Origin: Rhizobiales bacterium UBA3584
GTDB taxonomy: Bacteria > Pseudomonadota > Alphaproteobacteria > Rhizobiales > Devosiaceae
DNA length: 40,967 nucleotides
Assembly (NCBI GenBank): GCA_002375765.1
Contig: DFMV01000022.1
Span: 1-40,967 of the forward strand
Direction of reading: 5' to 3'
The notes under the pieces were generated by a model that searched no databases, was not told where the DNA came from, and worked only from the letters and a program-made list of their open reading frames with translations. A program made the translations under genes and the position numbers. Below are positions 25,501 to 33,331 of this stretch, piece by piece. The stretch's first letter is position 1. The number at the start of each line of letters is the position of its first letter.

Positions 25501-26436
25501 TCAGTCCAGCGTGATGAAGGCCAGTGCATTGTTAGCGTTCATTGGTGCTATGATCTGGTTCCCAGCAGGATCGTAACAAATCGAGGCTGCGCTCGGTATC
25601 CCCGATGCAATGATTTCCGCGTCCTCGCCTGGCACCAGTTTCGATATGCTGCCGAATCGCACGCTGCTTACATATTTCGTGCCGTCTTCCAGGATCACTA
25701 CGCCGTCATTGCCGCCTTCGGCTGCGTTTTCCGTCAGGAGCAGTTCCCCATCGGGACTGAAGGTCAGCACCTCGTCGTTGCCGATATTAACCACAACGAT
25801 GTTGCCGTCACCGTCGGTCGCCACTCCATTCGGAGCCGCAAGCGGCTCACCGTCAATAAACACCGAGGTCTCGCCATCAGCAGTCACCCGATACACGCGT
25901 TGCGGATCACTCGTGTTCGAAACGTAGGTTGTGCCATCGTCCGAGACTGCAATGCCATTCAAAAACGTCGCTTCAGGAACTTCGAAGGCATCGCGGGGCT
26001 CGCCGCTTTCGAGGTCGAAAGTCCGAACGAAATTGCCATCGGCAACATAGAGCATGCCGTCGGCAATGGCACTTCCCAACGGATGATTCAACGTCAGACC
26101 GTCCCGTGAAGCTCCTATCCATTTGGTTGTGTGCACGGTTCCGTCAGGATTGAGCAGAGAGACGTATCCGTCGTTTTTCACGGCGTCTTGCGAGGCACCA
26201 GCATTCATCACGACGATGAGGTTGCGCTCTGTGTCTACGGTACAGCTTTCTGCGAAATGAAAGCTGCCAAGAATGCGAACATTGTCGGTTGGGGTTGTGT
26301 CCTCGCCCGATTCGTTGATCACCCCTATGGGAGCGCCAGCAGTGAAAAGACCTGACTCGCCAGAGTCGCTCTGCGCAAGGACTGGCGGCGTTATCATCGC
26401 TACCGCAACAGCTGCTATAGTCATCTTATAGAACAC
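25501..26436 (-). CDS. Secreted SMP-30/NHL-type beta-propeller protein
   Basis: The product has 311 residues. A signal peptide (MTIAAVAVAMITPPVLAQ) is followed by propeller repeats of the SMP-30/gluconolactonase/NHL class (for example LNGIAVSDDGTTYVSNT, APNGVATDGDGNIVVVN and NDGVVILEDGTKYVSSV). The class includes lactonases and sugar-acid hydrolases that use a divalent metal, but also non-enzymatic scaffolds; the Glu-Asn-Asp metal triad of true lactonases is not certain by eye. It sits at the inner-right end of the island, convergent with the cytochrome c gene, and may act on an oxidation product such as a lactone. Confidence 0.85.
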   Translation of the reverse strand: MFYKMTIAAVAVAMITPPVLAQSDSGESGLFTAGAPIGVINESGEDTTPTDNVRILGSFHFAESCTVDTERNLIVVMNAGASQDAVKNDGYVSLLNPDGTVHTTKWIGASRDGLTLNHPLGSAIADGMLYVADGNFVRTFDLESGEPRDAFEVPEATFLNGIAVSDDGTTYVSNTSDPQRVYRVTADGETSVFIDGEPLAAPNGVATDGDGNIVVVNIGNDEVLTFSPDGELLLTENAAEGGNDGVVILEDGTKYVSSVRFGSISKLVPGEDAEIIASGIPSAASICYDPAGNQIIAPMNANNALAFITLD

Positions 26437-26551
26437 GATTTTTCCTCCTATGCATAAACTGACGCTAGCATGGGAATTGGATGGTGTCCCCTCGCGTTCT
26501 CTAATCGCCGCGGTTAAGTGCTGATCGTTACAGCCTTGCAGTCTGCGCGCT

Positions 26552-26566
26552 GGGCTCTGAGAGCCC
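26552..26566. repeat. Hairpin GGGCTC-TGA-GAGCCC
   Basis: A perfect 6-base stem with a three-base loop lies just before sequence that leads into the IS5-like transposase fragment. No T run follows, so it is not a terminator. It may belong to the end of the IS5-family element. Confidence 0.4.
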
Positions 26567-26640
26567 GTCTCGAAAGGGTTGAGTAGCTGACGCGATCATG
26601 ATTCCGAATTGGGTGTCGAAGCCTATTCGGAGAACCCTGA

Positions 26641-26757
26641 TGTGGACGCCAGCTACCCGTCGCCAGCATAGCCGAGAACACCTGCGTTACGAAACCGACC
26701 TTACGGACCGGGAGTGGAATTTGATTGCGCCGATGCTGCCAGATGAGAACGGCGGTG
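26641..26757 (+). pseudogene. IS5-family transposase, N-terminal fragment
   Basis: About 39 codons match the start of IS5-group transposases: MWTPATRRQHSREHLRYETD, then LTDREWNLIAPMLP. The match stops near 26757, about 45 bases before the left end of the IS21 remnant, and the DDE part is absent. The IS21 element, or a deletion it caused, therefore broke this gene. It lies between the alcohol-oxidation genes and the istA remnant. Confidence 0.75.
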
Positions 26758-26802
26758 GAAAACTAGACCACGGTAGCGGCGGGATTGTCCTGCTGCGGGC
26801 GT

Positions 26803-26820
26803 CGCAAAAGTCGTCCACTT
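26803..26820 (+). mobile_element. IS21-family left-end repeat
   Basis: CGCAAAAGTCGTCCACTT is the inverse of 8184-8201, matching at 17 of 18 bases. It precedes the istA start by 45 bases, as in intact IS21 elements. The outermost bases expected from the other end (TGTCAACGGCGG) are not found upstream, so this end also looks trimmed. Confidence 0.75.
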
Positions 26821-26865
26821 TTCCCCTTTTCTGCTTGGCGCAGGGAGGGACGAGGGATCTACACC

Positions 26866-28143
26866 GTGGAATTATATCTGAAGGTTCGAGTTGCTTGCGA
26901 CGGCGGTATGAGCCAGCGCGAAGCGTCGAAGCATTTCGGCATATCGCGCGACACGGTTCGCAAGATGATGACGTATTCGGTTCCTCCCGGCTATCGGCGG
27001 CGGGCTCCGGTTCGGCGTCCAAAGCTGGAAGCGTTCATCCCAATCATTGACGGATGGCTTGAGGCGGACCGAACGGTTCCGCGCAAGCAGCGTCATACGG
27101 CCAAACGGGTGTTCGACCGGCTCCGTGACGAGCACGGGTTTGCTGGCGGGTACACGATTATCAAGGACTACATGCGTGATCGGGATCGGCGCGGCCAGGA
27201 GATGTTCGTGCCGCTGGCGCATCCTGCCGGGCATGGACAGGCGGACTTCGGCGAGGCCGTGGTTGTCATCGGCGGTGTCGAGCAGAAGGCGCACTTCTTC
27301 GTGCTCGACCTGCCGCACAGCGATGCCTGCTATGTTCGCGCCTACCCTGCAGCCGTTTCCGAGGCATGGGTGGACGGCCATGTCCATGCCTTCGCCTTCT
27401 TCGGCGCTGTGCCGCAGTCGATCGTCTACGACAACGACCGCTGCCTGGTGGCAAAGATACTGCCCGACGGCACACGCAAGCGCGCGACACTGTTCAGCGG
27501 CTTCCTGTCCCACTACCTGGTCCGGGATCGTTACGGCCGTCCTGGCAAGGGCAATGACAAGGGCAGCGTCGAAGGTCTGGTCGGCTATGCCCGGCGCAAC
27601 TTCATGGTGCCGATCCCGTGCTTCGCGACGTGGGACGCGTTCAACCTGTGGCTCGAGGAGCAGTGCCGCAGGCGCCAGGGCGATCGGCTACGCGGGGAGA
27701 GCGAGACGATCGGCGAACGGCTGCAACGCGATCTGGCGGCGATGCGGCCGCTGCCGGCATCGCCCTTCGAGGCCTGCGACCAGGCCAGCGGCCGGGTCTC
27801 CTCCCAGGCGCTGGTACGTTACAGGACCAACGACTACTCCGTTCCGGTCGCCTATGGCCATCAAGATGTGTGGATCCGGGGCTATGTCGACGAGGTGGTG
27901 ATCGGCTGCGGCGGTGAGACGATCGCCCGTCATCCGCGCAGCTATGAACGCGAGGAGGTTGTCTTCGACCCACTGCATTACCTGCCGCTGATCGAGCAGA
28001 AGATCAATGCGCTCGACCAGGCGGCTCCTCTGCAGGGCTGGGAATTGCCCGAGGCGTTCGCCACACTGCGTCGCCTGATGGATACAACATGTCCTTTCCA
28101 ACGCGTTTGGATTCGGGGGCGTGAATGCTGCCCTCGTAATTAG
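26866..28143 (+). pseudogene. istA: IS21-family istA transposase, C-terminally truncated
   Basis: The GTG at 26866 with GGGAGGGA upstream begins a product of about 425 residues. It has the N-terminal helix-turn-helix (GMSQREASKHFGISRDTVRKM) and the rve integrase core, with Asp of QADFGEA, Asp of IVYDNDR and Glu of NDKGSVEGLVGYARR. The DDE triad is therefore complete. The match to IstA ends near LRRLMDTT at about 28082; the last 60-80 residues are replaced by unrelated codons to the stop at 28143, and istB is missing. It complements the istB tail at 7813 in the same orientation. Transposition is unlikely without IstB. Confidence 0.88.
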
Positions 28144-28251
28144 CCGGTGTCAGTGAAACGGAGGGACAAGGAGATGTTCCCGTCAGGGTTTTGTCCGCTA
28201 ATGGTTAGGTGACAATCGGGGCAGCCCGGCAGCAATGGGGTCGGTCGCTGA

Positions 28252-28491
28252 ACGGCGGCTTTCTCAGTTTCTCGGCCAGCACTGGACGGGCCGGTTCCGG
28301 CCCCGACTCTGCCGTTTGGCTTGACTGAAGAACGGCAGATATCGGGTGGCCCCGGAAGCACTACGAACGGCGATAGAGAGGGTCGATTGTTCAGGCGGAT
28401 ATCCCTTGAGGAGGTGATCGCCGCCAAAATCCGCATAGCTATCGAAGAGCGGCGCCCGTATGTGAGCGTGCGTGACCTATTCCCGAGCTGA
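28252..28491 (+). CDS. Small protein or C-terminal fragment
   Basis: This frame is open from 28252, shortly after the IS21 breakpoint, to TGA at 28489-28491. No ATG occurs; TTG at 28321 would give 56 residues. The end (RLFRRISLEEVIAAKIRIAI, then EERRPYVSVRDLFPS) has good protein character, so it may be the tail of a gene cut by the insertion sequence. It lies 13 bases before the next gene, which suggests one operon. I recognise no family. Confidence 0.45.
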   Translation, partial: TAAFSVSRPALDGPVPAPTLPFGLTEERQISGGPGSTTNGDREGRLFRRISLEEVIAAKIRIAIEERRPYVSVRDLFPS

Positions 28492-28504
28492 GAACATCCA
28501 AGCA

Positions 28505-28989
28505 ATGACTACCCCTACGTTGAGCGCGGATGCGCTCGAAATGCACGCCGTTCTGCGCACAGCATCCTGCGTTTCCCGTCACTCGGTAATCAGCATCGAC
28601 AAGCTATCGGAGATCGTCACCGCCATCTGCACCGGTGGCGACTCGCCTCCCGCAACACCACAGGCTACGACGTCGTTTCGCCAACTCTGGGCAAGATCGA
28701 GGTGAAAGCCCAGGTGCTCGGGACAGACGGTATGTATCCGCGAGTCTCATTGCGGGAGGGCAAATTCAAGGTTGCCGATCAATTCATGGCCGTGCGGTGT
28801 ACGCCGGAGGTGGAATTCTACGCGGCCGTTCTCATCCCAAAGTCATCTGCGCGACCGCTCTTTGAGGCGCGTAAGCAGGTATCGGGTGCCCTCGCGCATA
28901 TTGCTTGGAGGGACTGGATCAGCGCGGTCGGAGCGGTCGATTATACCCGGCGTTTCGCGGACTGCCTTCGAGGGCGTGACAAGGACTAA
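28505..28989 (+). pseudogene. Frameshifted PD-(D/E)XK nuclease-like gene
   Basis: Two frames must be joined. Frame 1 starts at 28505 (MTTPTLSADALEMHAVLRTA) and stays protein-like to about 28640. After that, coding character moves to another frame (WRLASRNTTGYDVVSPTLGK, then IEVKAQVLGTDG) that runs to 28989. GYDV followed nine residues later by IEVKA has the spacing of the D...ExK active site of restriction-endonuclease-like folds. A net shift of one base near 28640 is enough to break it. It may be a relic of a nuclease gene, or a sequencing error could be the cause. The downstream part alone could start at GTG 28702 but would lack the Asp. Confidence 0.55.
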
Positions 28990-29204
28990 ACCAAGCAAAC
29001 TAGACTTTACTTGGTTTTCCTCGCATTGCCATCGCTACCGATAGACTTCCGCAATCCCACCGCGTCATCGTCGCGCGCGGCGAACGCCTGGTCAGCCTAG
29101 AGTTCATCCTTTTCGACCTCGGCAGCGGAAATTCCTTACGCTTTTTCAGCGTGATGGCGTTTGAAGGAGTAACGGGGGTGTGGGGAGAAGAAGGTGATGA
29201 TGCG

Positions 29205-29645
29205 TCACGCCTCGTCCATGAGCTCGAAGATGTCGTCGATGGATGTCGACCAGTCGCCACCACCCTTTGTGGGGCGCGTGTGCTCCGAACGATCGCGGGG
29301 TCGGAGGCTGGGTATCCATTCCGGGTCTTCGTGCTCCGGCCGGTGGACTAGCCTATCGGCCAGTGCTTGTGCCGACGCCTCCACGGCATAACCCTCACGC
29401 TCCAAGATGATCCTGGCGGTCTTGATAAGCGCGATCATGGAGAGTCCGCCGACCTGCCCGTCAAGCTCTCGACGTAGTGCACCTGTCTTCGCCAGCCAGA
29501 ACGACATGGCCTCCGATAGGGCGGCGTCGACGACGCGCGGCTCAGGTGAACCGGCTCGCTTCTTCCGCTCTCGATAGCGTCGAGCGCGATCTGCGGCCTG
29601 TCGACGTTGGCGAGCAGCGCGCTGGCTCGGTGTCTCGTCGGGCAT
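29205..29645 (-). CDS. Hypothetical protein with Arg-rich N-terminus
   Basis: The 146-residue product starts at ATG 29643-29645, with GGAGGG five to ten bases upstream. The first 40 residues are rich in Arg and Gln (SQRAARQRRQAADRARRYRE), typical of a nucleic-acid-binding arm. The rest has two helices (ALSEAMSFWLAKTGALRREL and ALIKTARIILEREG). No family is recognised. It points away from the Rep gene, across about 600 bases of non-coding DNA, so it could be a plasmid or phage accessory or copy-control protein. Confidence 0.65.
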   Translation of the reverse strand: MPDETPSQRAARQRRQAADRARRYRERKKRAGSPEPRVVDAALSEAMSFWLAKTGALRRELDGQVGGLSMIALIKTARIILEREGYAVEASAQALADRLVHRPEHEDPEWIPSLRPRDRSEHTRPTKGGGDWSTSIDDIFELMDEA

Positions 29646-30241
29646 GGGTCCCTCCATTGTCCCGTGATGATACGGACTACGACGAAAGGGACAAATCACG
29701 GCCGTCACGCATCACTGCGTCACGGCATCGGGGATGACGGGAAGCCAGGGATCGATGTGCCGCAGAGACCCCTTCATAGCCGCTGGAGACCCTTCAAGCT
29801 CTTTCGTGGGATCGTTGTCACCTCGGCATGAACAAGGCGTCCATGGGCTTCTCAAAGGACGACACTTGATGGGCGCGTGTTCGGAATCCAGGCGGACAGA
29901 ATCGGAAGCGCGGCAAGCGAGCGGAGGGAGCGTCCTGCCCTGCAGGACCGACCGGAGGGAGCGCTCCTCCCCGTAAAAAGGATTCATGCTTCCGAGGCAC
30001 GAAGGAAGTTGATCTCGGACTCTTCCGCTTCCTTCCTTTGCGACTCCCTTGCGCGACTCCATGAATTCGAACTCGGTCGATACCGAGTCACTATCGGGAT
30101 ACCCTGATTCTTAAGAGGAAGCGCCGCATCCGCCGAGTTGTCCTCCTAGACCACTGACAACACTTCTCGTTTCGGATTTCGGTTATGCTGCACTTGACGT
30201 TTTCGGCTGGCCACCCCACCTTCGACGGCAGGAGGTGCCCC
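29646..30241. other. Non-coding region upstream of rep, possible origin
   Basis: No supportable gene in about 600 bases. It holds an 11-base direct repeat CGGAGGGAGCG at 29922-29932 and 29953-29963, 31 bases apart. Between them is a TCCTGC-CCT-GCAGGA hairpin (29933-29947), and an ACTCGGT/ACCGAGT inverted repeat lies at 30071-30088. Repeats of this kind just upstream of a Rep gene fit an origin or control region, but the number of repeats is small for classic iterons. Confidence 0.4.
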
Positions 30242-31096
30242 ATGCTGCCCGAAACACTCGAAATCCCGCTCGTTCTCGCTGCGACGATCCGATTCGATCC
30301 CGAATTGACCGCCCGCGATCGGAGCCTTCTCCTGGCCGTCTCATACCTCGCCGCCCAGGAGGAGTATCACGACGAACTGGTGTCGATCCCGGATCTACCG
30401 CTTCGCCGCGCCCTGGGCGACCTGCGTCGTCTCGATGAGGGTCGGGAGTTCGCCCGATACGACCGCCTGGAGAAGGGTAGCATCCGGACGGACGAGCGCA
30501 TGCCCGATCTGGAGGAAGGTGTCGAGGTTCCGATCGTTCCCCGCGGGATGCGGAGACGGCTCATCCGCGGCGCGTATCGATGGGCGGTCGATGATCGTAT
30601 TCGTCGAGCGTTCGCCATCACGCCTCGAGAGCCCGTCGTCGAGTTGCCCCTCGAGATCCTGCGCAGCGCAAGGTCCCGTTACACGTTGCCGATGATGCTG
30701 CGGACGCTTGCATGGGGAGCCGGGGAATACGACAGGCGGTGGGTGCGCCGTAATCGTCCCGGCGACGACGTCATGGTTCTGCGGTTGCCCGTCGACGAGA
30801 TGCGCATCGAGATCGGCGCGGATCCTGCAGTGCCGCCCGTCGACCTGATGCGACGGGAAATCGAGCCGGCAATACGGGAGATCACCACTGTCACCGATCT
30901 TTCGCTCGAAGCAATGGCTATCAAAGCGCCATCGATGAAGAAGGGCGGTGGACGCGTGCGCTGGATCGACATCCAAGTGGACAAGATCGAGCCCAAGCGC
31001 ATTCCGGATGCGCCCGTCGGACCGGTGCGCCCCTCGGCCGAGGTCGTCCCCATTCCCGTTGATCCCGACCCCTGGAGCGAGGAAGTCGAGTTTTAG
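30242..31096 (+). CDS. Plasmid-type replication initiator (Rep_3-like)
   Basis: The 284-residue product starts at ATG 30242 with AGGAGG upstream. The layout fits two winged-helix domains as in RepB/RepE initiators. One is around VVELPLEILRSARSRYTLPM, where family members have the Y-x-L-L-R helix. The second part contains LPVDEMRIEIGADP and DLMRREIEPAIREITTVTDL, followed by a beta-rich end (GGGRVRWIDIQVDKI). The pattern 'lower helix, then rvlkpAi.eIn..sd' is typical of Rep_3 proteins, but identity is judged by eye. Beside an integrase it suggests an element that replicates after excision. Repeated palindromes lie just downstream (31112-31140). Confidence 0.65.
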   Translation: MLPETLEIPLVLAATIRFDPELTARDRSLLLAVSYLAAQEEYHDELVSIPDLPLRRALGDLRRLDEGREFARYDRLEKGSIRTDERMPDLEEGVEVPIVPRGMRRRLIRGAYRWAVDDRIRRAFAITPREPVVELPLEILRSARSRYTLPMMLRTLAWGAGEYDRRWVRRNRPGDDVMVLRLPVDEMRIEIGADPAVPPVDLMRREIEPAIREITTVTDLSLEAMAIKAPSMKKGGGRVRWIDIQVDKIEPKRIPDAPVGPVRPSAEVVPIPVDPDPWSEEVEF

Positions 31097-31111
31097 TTTA
31101 AATGCCCGCGA

Positions 31112-31140
31112 ACGGATCCGTGTCGTCGAAACGGATCCGT
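31112..31140. promoter_or_regulatory. Tandem ACGGATCCGT palindromes
   Basis: The 10-base palindrome ACGGATCCGT occurs at 31112-31121 and 31131-31140, 19 bases apart, just upstream of a small gene and just downstream of rep. A third copy lies at 38908-38917 before the excisionase-like gene. A shared operator of one element regulator is likely; binding by Rep is also possible. Confidence 0.6.
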
Positions 31141-31171
31141 GCTACCCATTACGTCAGGAGATCACATCACC

Positions 31172-31411
31172 ATGTTTGGACCCAGCACTAGTAACGACGA
31201 CGACTTCATCCTGGCGCTTGCCGCGGTCAACACCCTCGGACAGGAACGTCGTGCCCGCAGCCGCGAAGATGCACGCACTCGGACGAGCGTCGAGCGCCTC
31301 GCACATCAGTACCGCGCAGCCCTCGGACGCATCGCCGACCTCGAAGCCCAGCTCAAGCGCGAACGCGCTGCTCGCCTCGCAGCCGAGATGAACCTCGAGC
31401 GCCGGTCATAG
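31172..31411 (+). CDS. Small coiled-coil protein (79 aa)
   Basis: The ATG at 31172 with CAGGAGA upstream is preferred over 31139. The N-terminus is MFGPSTSNDDDFILALAAVN; the rest is a long charged helix with heptad-like spacing (LAHQYRAALGRIADLEAQLK). No family is known to me. It lies downstream of rep behind two palindromes and is followed at once by a hairpin terminator, so it may be separately regulated, for example as a replication or partition accessory. Confidence 0.7.
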   Translation: MFGPSTSNDDDFILALAAVNTLGQERRARSREDARTRTSVERLAHQYRAALGRIADLEAQLKRERAARLAAEMNLERRS

Positions 31412-31413
31412 AA

Positions 31414-31443
31414 AAGGCCGGCGAGATGTCCCCCGCCGGCCTT
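31414..31443. terminator. Bidirectional hairpin terminator
   Basis: AAGGCCGGCG (31414-31423) pairs with CGCCGGCCTT (31434-31443), a perfect 10-base stem with a 10-base loop. It has A residues before and T residues after, so it can serve the rightward small gene and the convergent leftward gene ending at 31466. Confidence 0.85.
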
Positions 31444-31453
31444 CATCCTCGTT

Positions 31454-31466
31454 GAACGATTCGTTC
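31454..31466. repeat. Palindrome GAACGATTCGTTC
   Basis: A perfect 6+1+6 palindrome overlaps the stop codon of the leftward gene by one base. The same half-site GAACGA/TCGTTC recurs near 31995 and in the inverted repeat at 32026-32052, at the other end of that gene. Binding sites for one protein at both ends of the gene are possible. Confidence 0.5.
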
Positions 31467-31954
31467 TAAGCGGACTGCATCAGCCCCATCTCTCCCATGA
31501 CGTCACGCAGGTAGCGCCGAGGTGCGGGTCGTGCGTAATCAAGGACGGCATCCCTGTCGAAGACGAGCACACCTTTCACGCCGGGACCGCCATGAAGATG
31601 ACGGTCGATGGCCGAGTCGCTGGCGCATGCCACGCGGCACAGCATGGAACGCGGCATCACCCGGAGCCACTCGACCGCGTTTGAGGGGACTTTCTCGACC
31701 TGTTCCGGCCTCACCGACCCCGCGGCCAATGAGGCAGCGAGTTGACGGATCGCTTCCATCTCGTCGCCGACCTTCGGTGCTGCGGGGGCCGTTTCCATAA
31801 GCGCCTCTTCCGCGATCTCGAAGGGGGCCGGCGGCACGGGCTGCGCCCCGATAGAAACCAGCCGCCTCACCAGGCGTCCGCCTTCGCGTACGAAGCGCAC
31901 GACCACCGCACCCACGGCCGCGAACGCCGCTCTCAGCATCGCAAGAAATTTCAT
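31466..31954 (-). CDS. Hypothetical membrane-anchored protein (162 aa)
   Basis: The ATG at 31952-31954 follows an ACGGAGACGG-like site. The N-terminus is a hydrophobic helix with positive ends (MKFLAMLRAAFAAVGAVVVR), so it is anchored or exported. The remainder is soluble, with a Pro-rich linker (QPVPPAPFEIAE) and a conserved-looking end (GVLVFDRDAVLDYARPAPRR). I recognise no family. It is expressed alone from a promoter region holding a long inverted repeat (32026-32052). Confidence 0.65.
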   Translation of the reverse strand: MKFLAMLRAAFAAVGAVVVRFVREGGRLVRRLVSIGAQPVPPAPFEIAEEALMETAPAAPKVGDEMEAIRQLAASLAAGSVRPEQVEKVPSNAVEWLRVMPRSMLCRVACASDSAIDRHLHGGPGVKGVLVFDRDAVLDYARPAPRRYLRDVMGEMGLMQSA

Positions 31955-32025
31955 GTTCCGTCTCCGTTCAACAATTGAGATGTCGCGATTATCGATTCGT
32001 TCGCCGCATGCCACAACATCGAAGC

Positions 32026-32052
32026 CCATTCGTTCAAATTTCGAACGAATGG
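32026..32052. promoter_or_regulatory. Inverted repeat CCATTCGTTC/GAACGAATGG
   Basis: Ten-base perfect arms around a seven-base AT-rich centre lie 72 bases upstream of the start at 31954. ATTCGTTCG at 31995-32003 is an extra half-site. The arrangement is that of an operator for a dimeric repressor. Confidence 0.65.
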
Positions 32053-32235
32053 ATTGGAAGTCGAGTTCTTGAGCTAACCCCTCACGGGGCCCAGAAACAG
32101 GGAGGAGTGGGGAATGAATTCAATGTTGACATCGGGGCCCCGACGATTTAATTGATCGACGTTAGGATTTTTTCTTGCAATCCTGATTCGTCTCCGCAAT
32201 CCTTTGGGCATCTCGAGCCACAAAGGATTCGACTC

Positions 32236-32547
32236 TTGCGCAGACCTAATTTCCCCACCCGCACTGTGAAGCCGACCGGCGACGAGCCGGTCAATGAGCC
32301 CACATCGCACTTCGTCGACGCCTTGGTTGAAATGGTGAATGGCGAGGGCGACGTCGTCGTGCCCGAAGGATCGTCGGCTGCCGACCCCGTGAAGCCGGTC
32401 GAGGACGGCTGGGACGATCCGTACAACCAGCGCAAGATCAAGCACTCGCGTCCCGGGTCCAGGACCGTCCAATCCGCTGATCCGGAAGATGATGACGAGC
32501 TTCCGGCCTTCCTCTTCGCCGAGACCTTCGTTAAGGGGAAACGCTGA
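32236..32547 (+). CDS. Small acidic protein, first gene of overlapping operon
   Basis: The frame stops at 32545-32547, overlapping the next ATG by one base. The start is uncertain: TTG at 32236 has AAGGAT seven bases upstream, GTG at 32266 is an alternative, and the frame stays open to ATG 32152. The protein is acidic and probably disordered (EPTSHFVDALVEMVNGEGDV, and ADPEDDDELPAFLFAETF), as in small phage scaffold or accessory proteins. No family is recognised. Confidence 0.55.
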   Translation: MRRPNFPTRTVKPTGDEPVNEPTSHFVDALVEMVNGEGDVVVPEGSSAADPVKPVEDGWDDPYNQRKIKHSRPGSRTVQSADPEDDDELPAFLFAETFVKGKR

Positions 32548-32846
32548 TGCTCCGGGTTTCCGCAGCTGCTCTCCGGCAGCACATCCTCGACGGCGACACG
32601 TATGCGTCCATTGCTCAGCGGTATGGCTCGACCGAGGGCGCGGTCACTCAGCGGGCCCACCGCCTCGGCGTCACCGCTCGAGAGGTCCTTGGATATCATC
32701 GCGCGGGACGGCCGAAGGGGCATCTCCGCCTCTGCGTCGCCTGCACGAGTGAATTCAGCTCGAGCGGCCCCGGAAACGTCGTCTGTAGGCCGTGCAAATC
32801 GAAATTTTCCAATGACGACTGGACCGGCGGGGTGACCTCCGCATGA
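32547..32846 (+). CDS. HTH and zinc-finger small protein
   Basis: The 99-residue product has an N-terminal helix-turn-helix (LRQHILDGDTYASIAQRYGS, then TEGAVTQRAHRLG), the layout of GcrA-like or homeodomain-like phage regulators. A C-terminal CVAC...CRPC pair is likely to bind zinc. It overlaps both neighbours (one base before, ATGA after), so the genes are translated in a coupled row. It is a likely DNA-binding regulator or structural-specificity protein of the mobile element. Confidence 0.75.
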   Translation: MLRVSAAALRQHILDGDTYASIAQRYGSTEGAVTQRAHRLGVTAREVLGYHRAGRPKGHLRLCVACTSEFSSSGPGNVVCRPCKSKFSNDDWTGGVTSA

Positions 32847-33025
32847 GGACCGTCTCCAGCACCCCGTCGCCGGATCCGTGGGTCGCGCGATGCCGTTCGA
32901 TGCTGCCACCCGAGCGGTCCTTCGAGGACGAAATGAGGTCACCGATCGCGCGCGAGATCCTCGAAAGCCTGCTTGATGACGATGACGAAGCGATGCTCGT
33001 CGTCGAAGGAAGGAAGAAAAAGTGA
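32843..33025 (+). CDS. Small hypothetical protein (60 aa)
   Basis: It starts in the ATGA overlap with the zinc-finger gene and ends in an ATGA-type overlap with the next gene. The middle is helical and acidic (REILESLLDDDDEAMLVVEG) and the end basic. Position in a tight row of overlapping genes is the main reason to accept it. Confidence 0.6.
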   Translation: MRTVSSTPSPDPWVARCRSMLPPERSFEDEMRSPIAREILESLLDDDDEAMLVVEGRKKK

Positions 33026-33303
33026 CCGAGAAGACGACGTGGCCCGAAGCAGCATGCTGTGCTCCCAACTACCCGTTTGGCTGCATCTGCCCGCCCAAAG
33101 AGCGGGCGCTGAGAGCTTGGGAGCGCGGCGACGATAGCATGCCGCCGATGACCGAGCGGCAGCGCGCCTACTGCCTCCATGAGATCGGGCGCGTCGAGGG
33201 CTACCGGCGGGAGGATTATGTCGATGCGAGCGATCGCGATCTTGCGCATACGACCATCATCGCTTGGCTGGATTATGCGGCGGACAAAGGATTGACGTCG
33301 TAG
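33022..33303 (+). CDS. Phage-type hypothetical protein (93 aa)
   Basis: It starts in a four-base overlap with the preceding stop. The N-terminus has clustered Cys (ACCAPNYPFGCICPP) that may bind metal. The C-terminal part (MTERQRAYCLHEIGRVEGYR, then AWLDYAADKGL) resembles short conserved proteins of alphaproteobacterial phages and mobile elements with no assigned function. It lies 28 bases before the methyltransferase gene and may be in its operon. Confidence 0.7.
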   Translation: MTEKTTWPEAACCAPNYPFGCICPPKERALRAWERGDDSMPPMTERQRAYCLHEIGRVEGYRREDYVDASDRDLAHTTIIAWLDYAADKGLTS

Positions 33304-33331
33304 TCATCTTTGCTGTGCCACGGTCCCACCT

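Noticed and set aside
29053..29351. Long rightward frame antisense to the 29205 gene
   Set aside because: It looks protein-like (VIVARGERLVSLEFILFDLG) but has no suitable start, and the leftward frame has a ribosome binding site and clear start.
32148..33068. 306-codon leftward frame
   Set aside because: It runs opposite a row of rightward genes with overlapping stops and starts, has no ribosome binding site and is very rich in Arg and Ser, as antisense frames in GC-rich DNA are.
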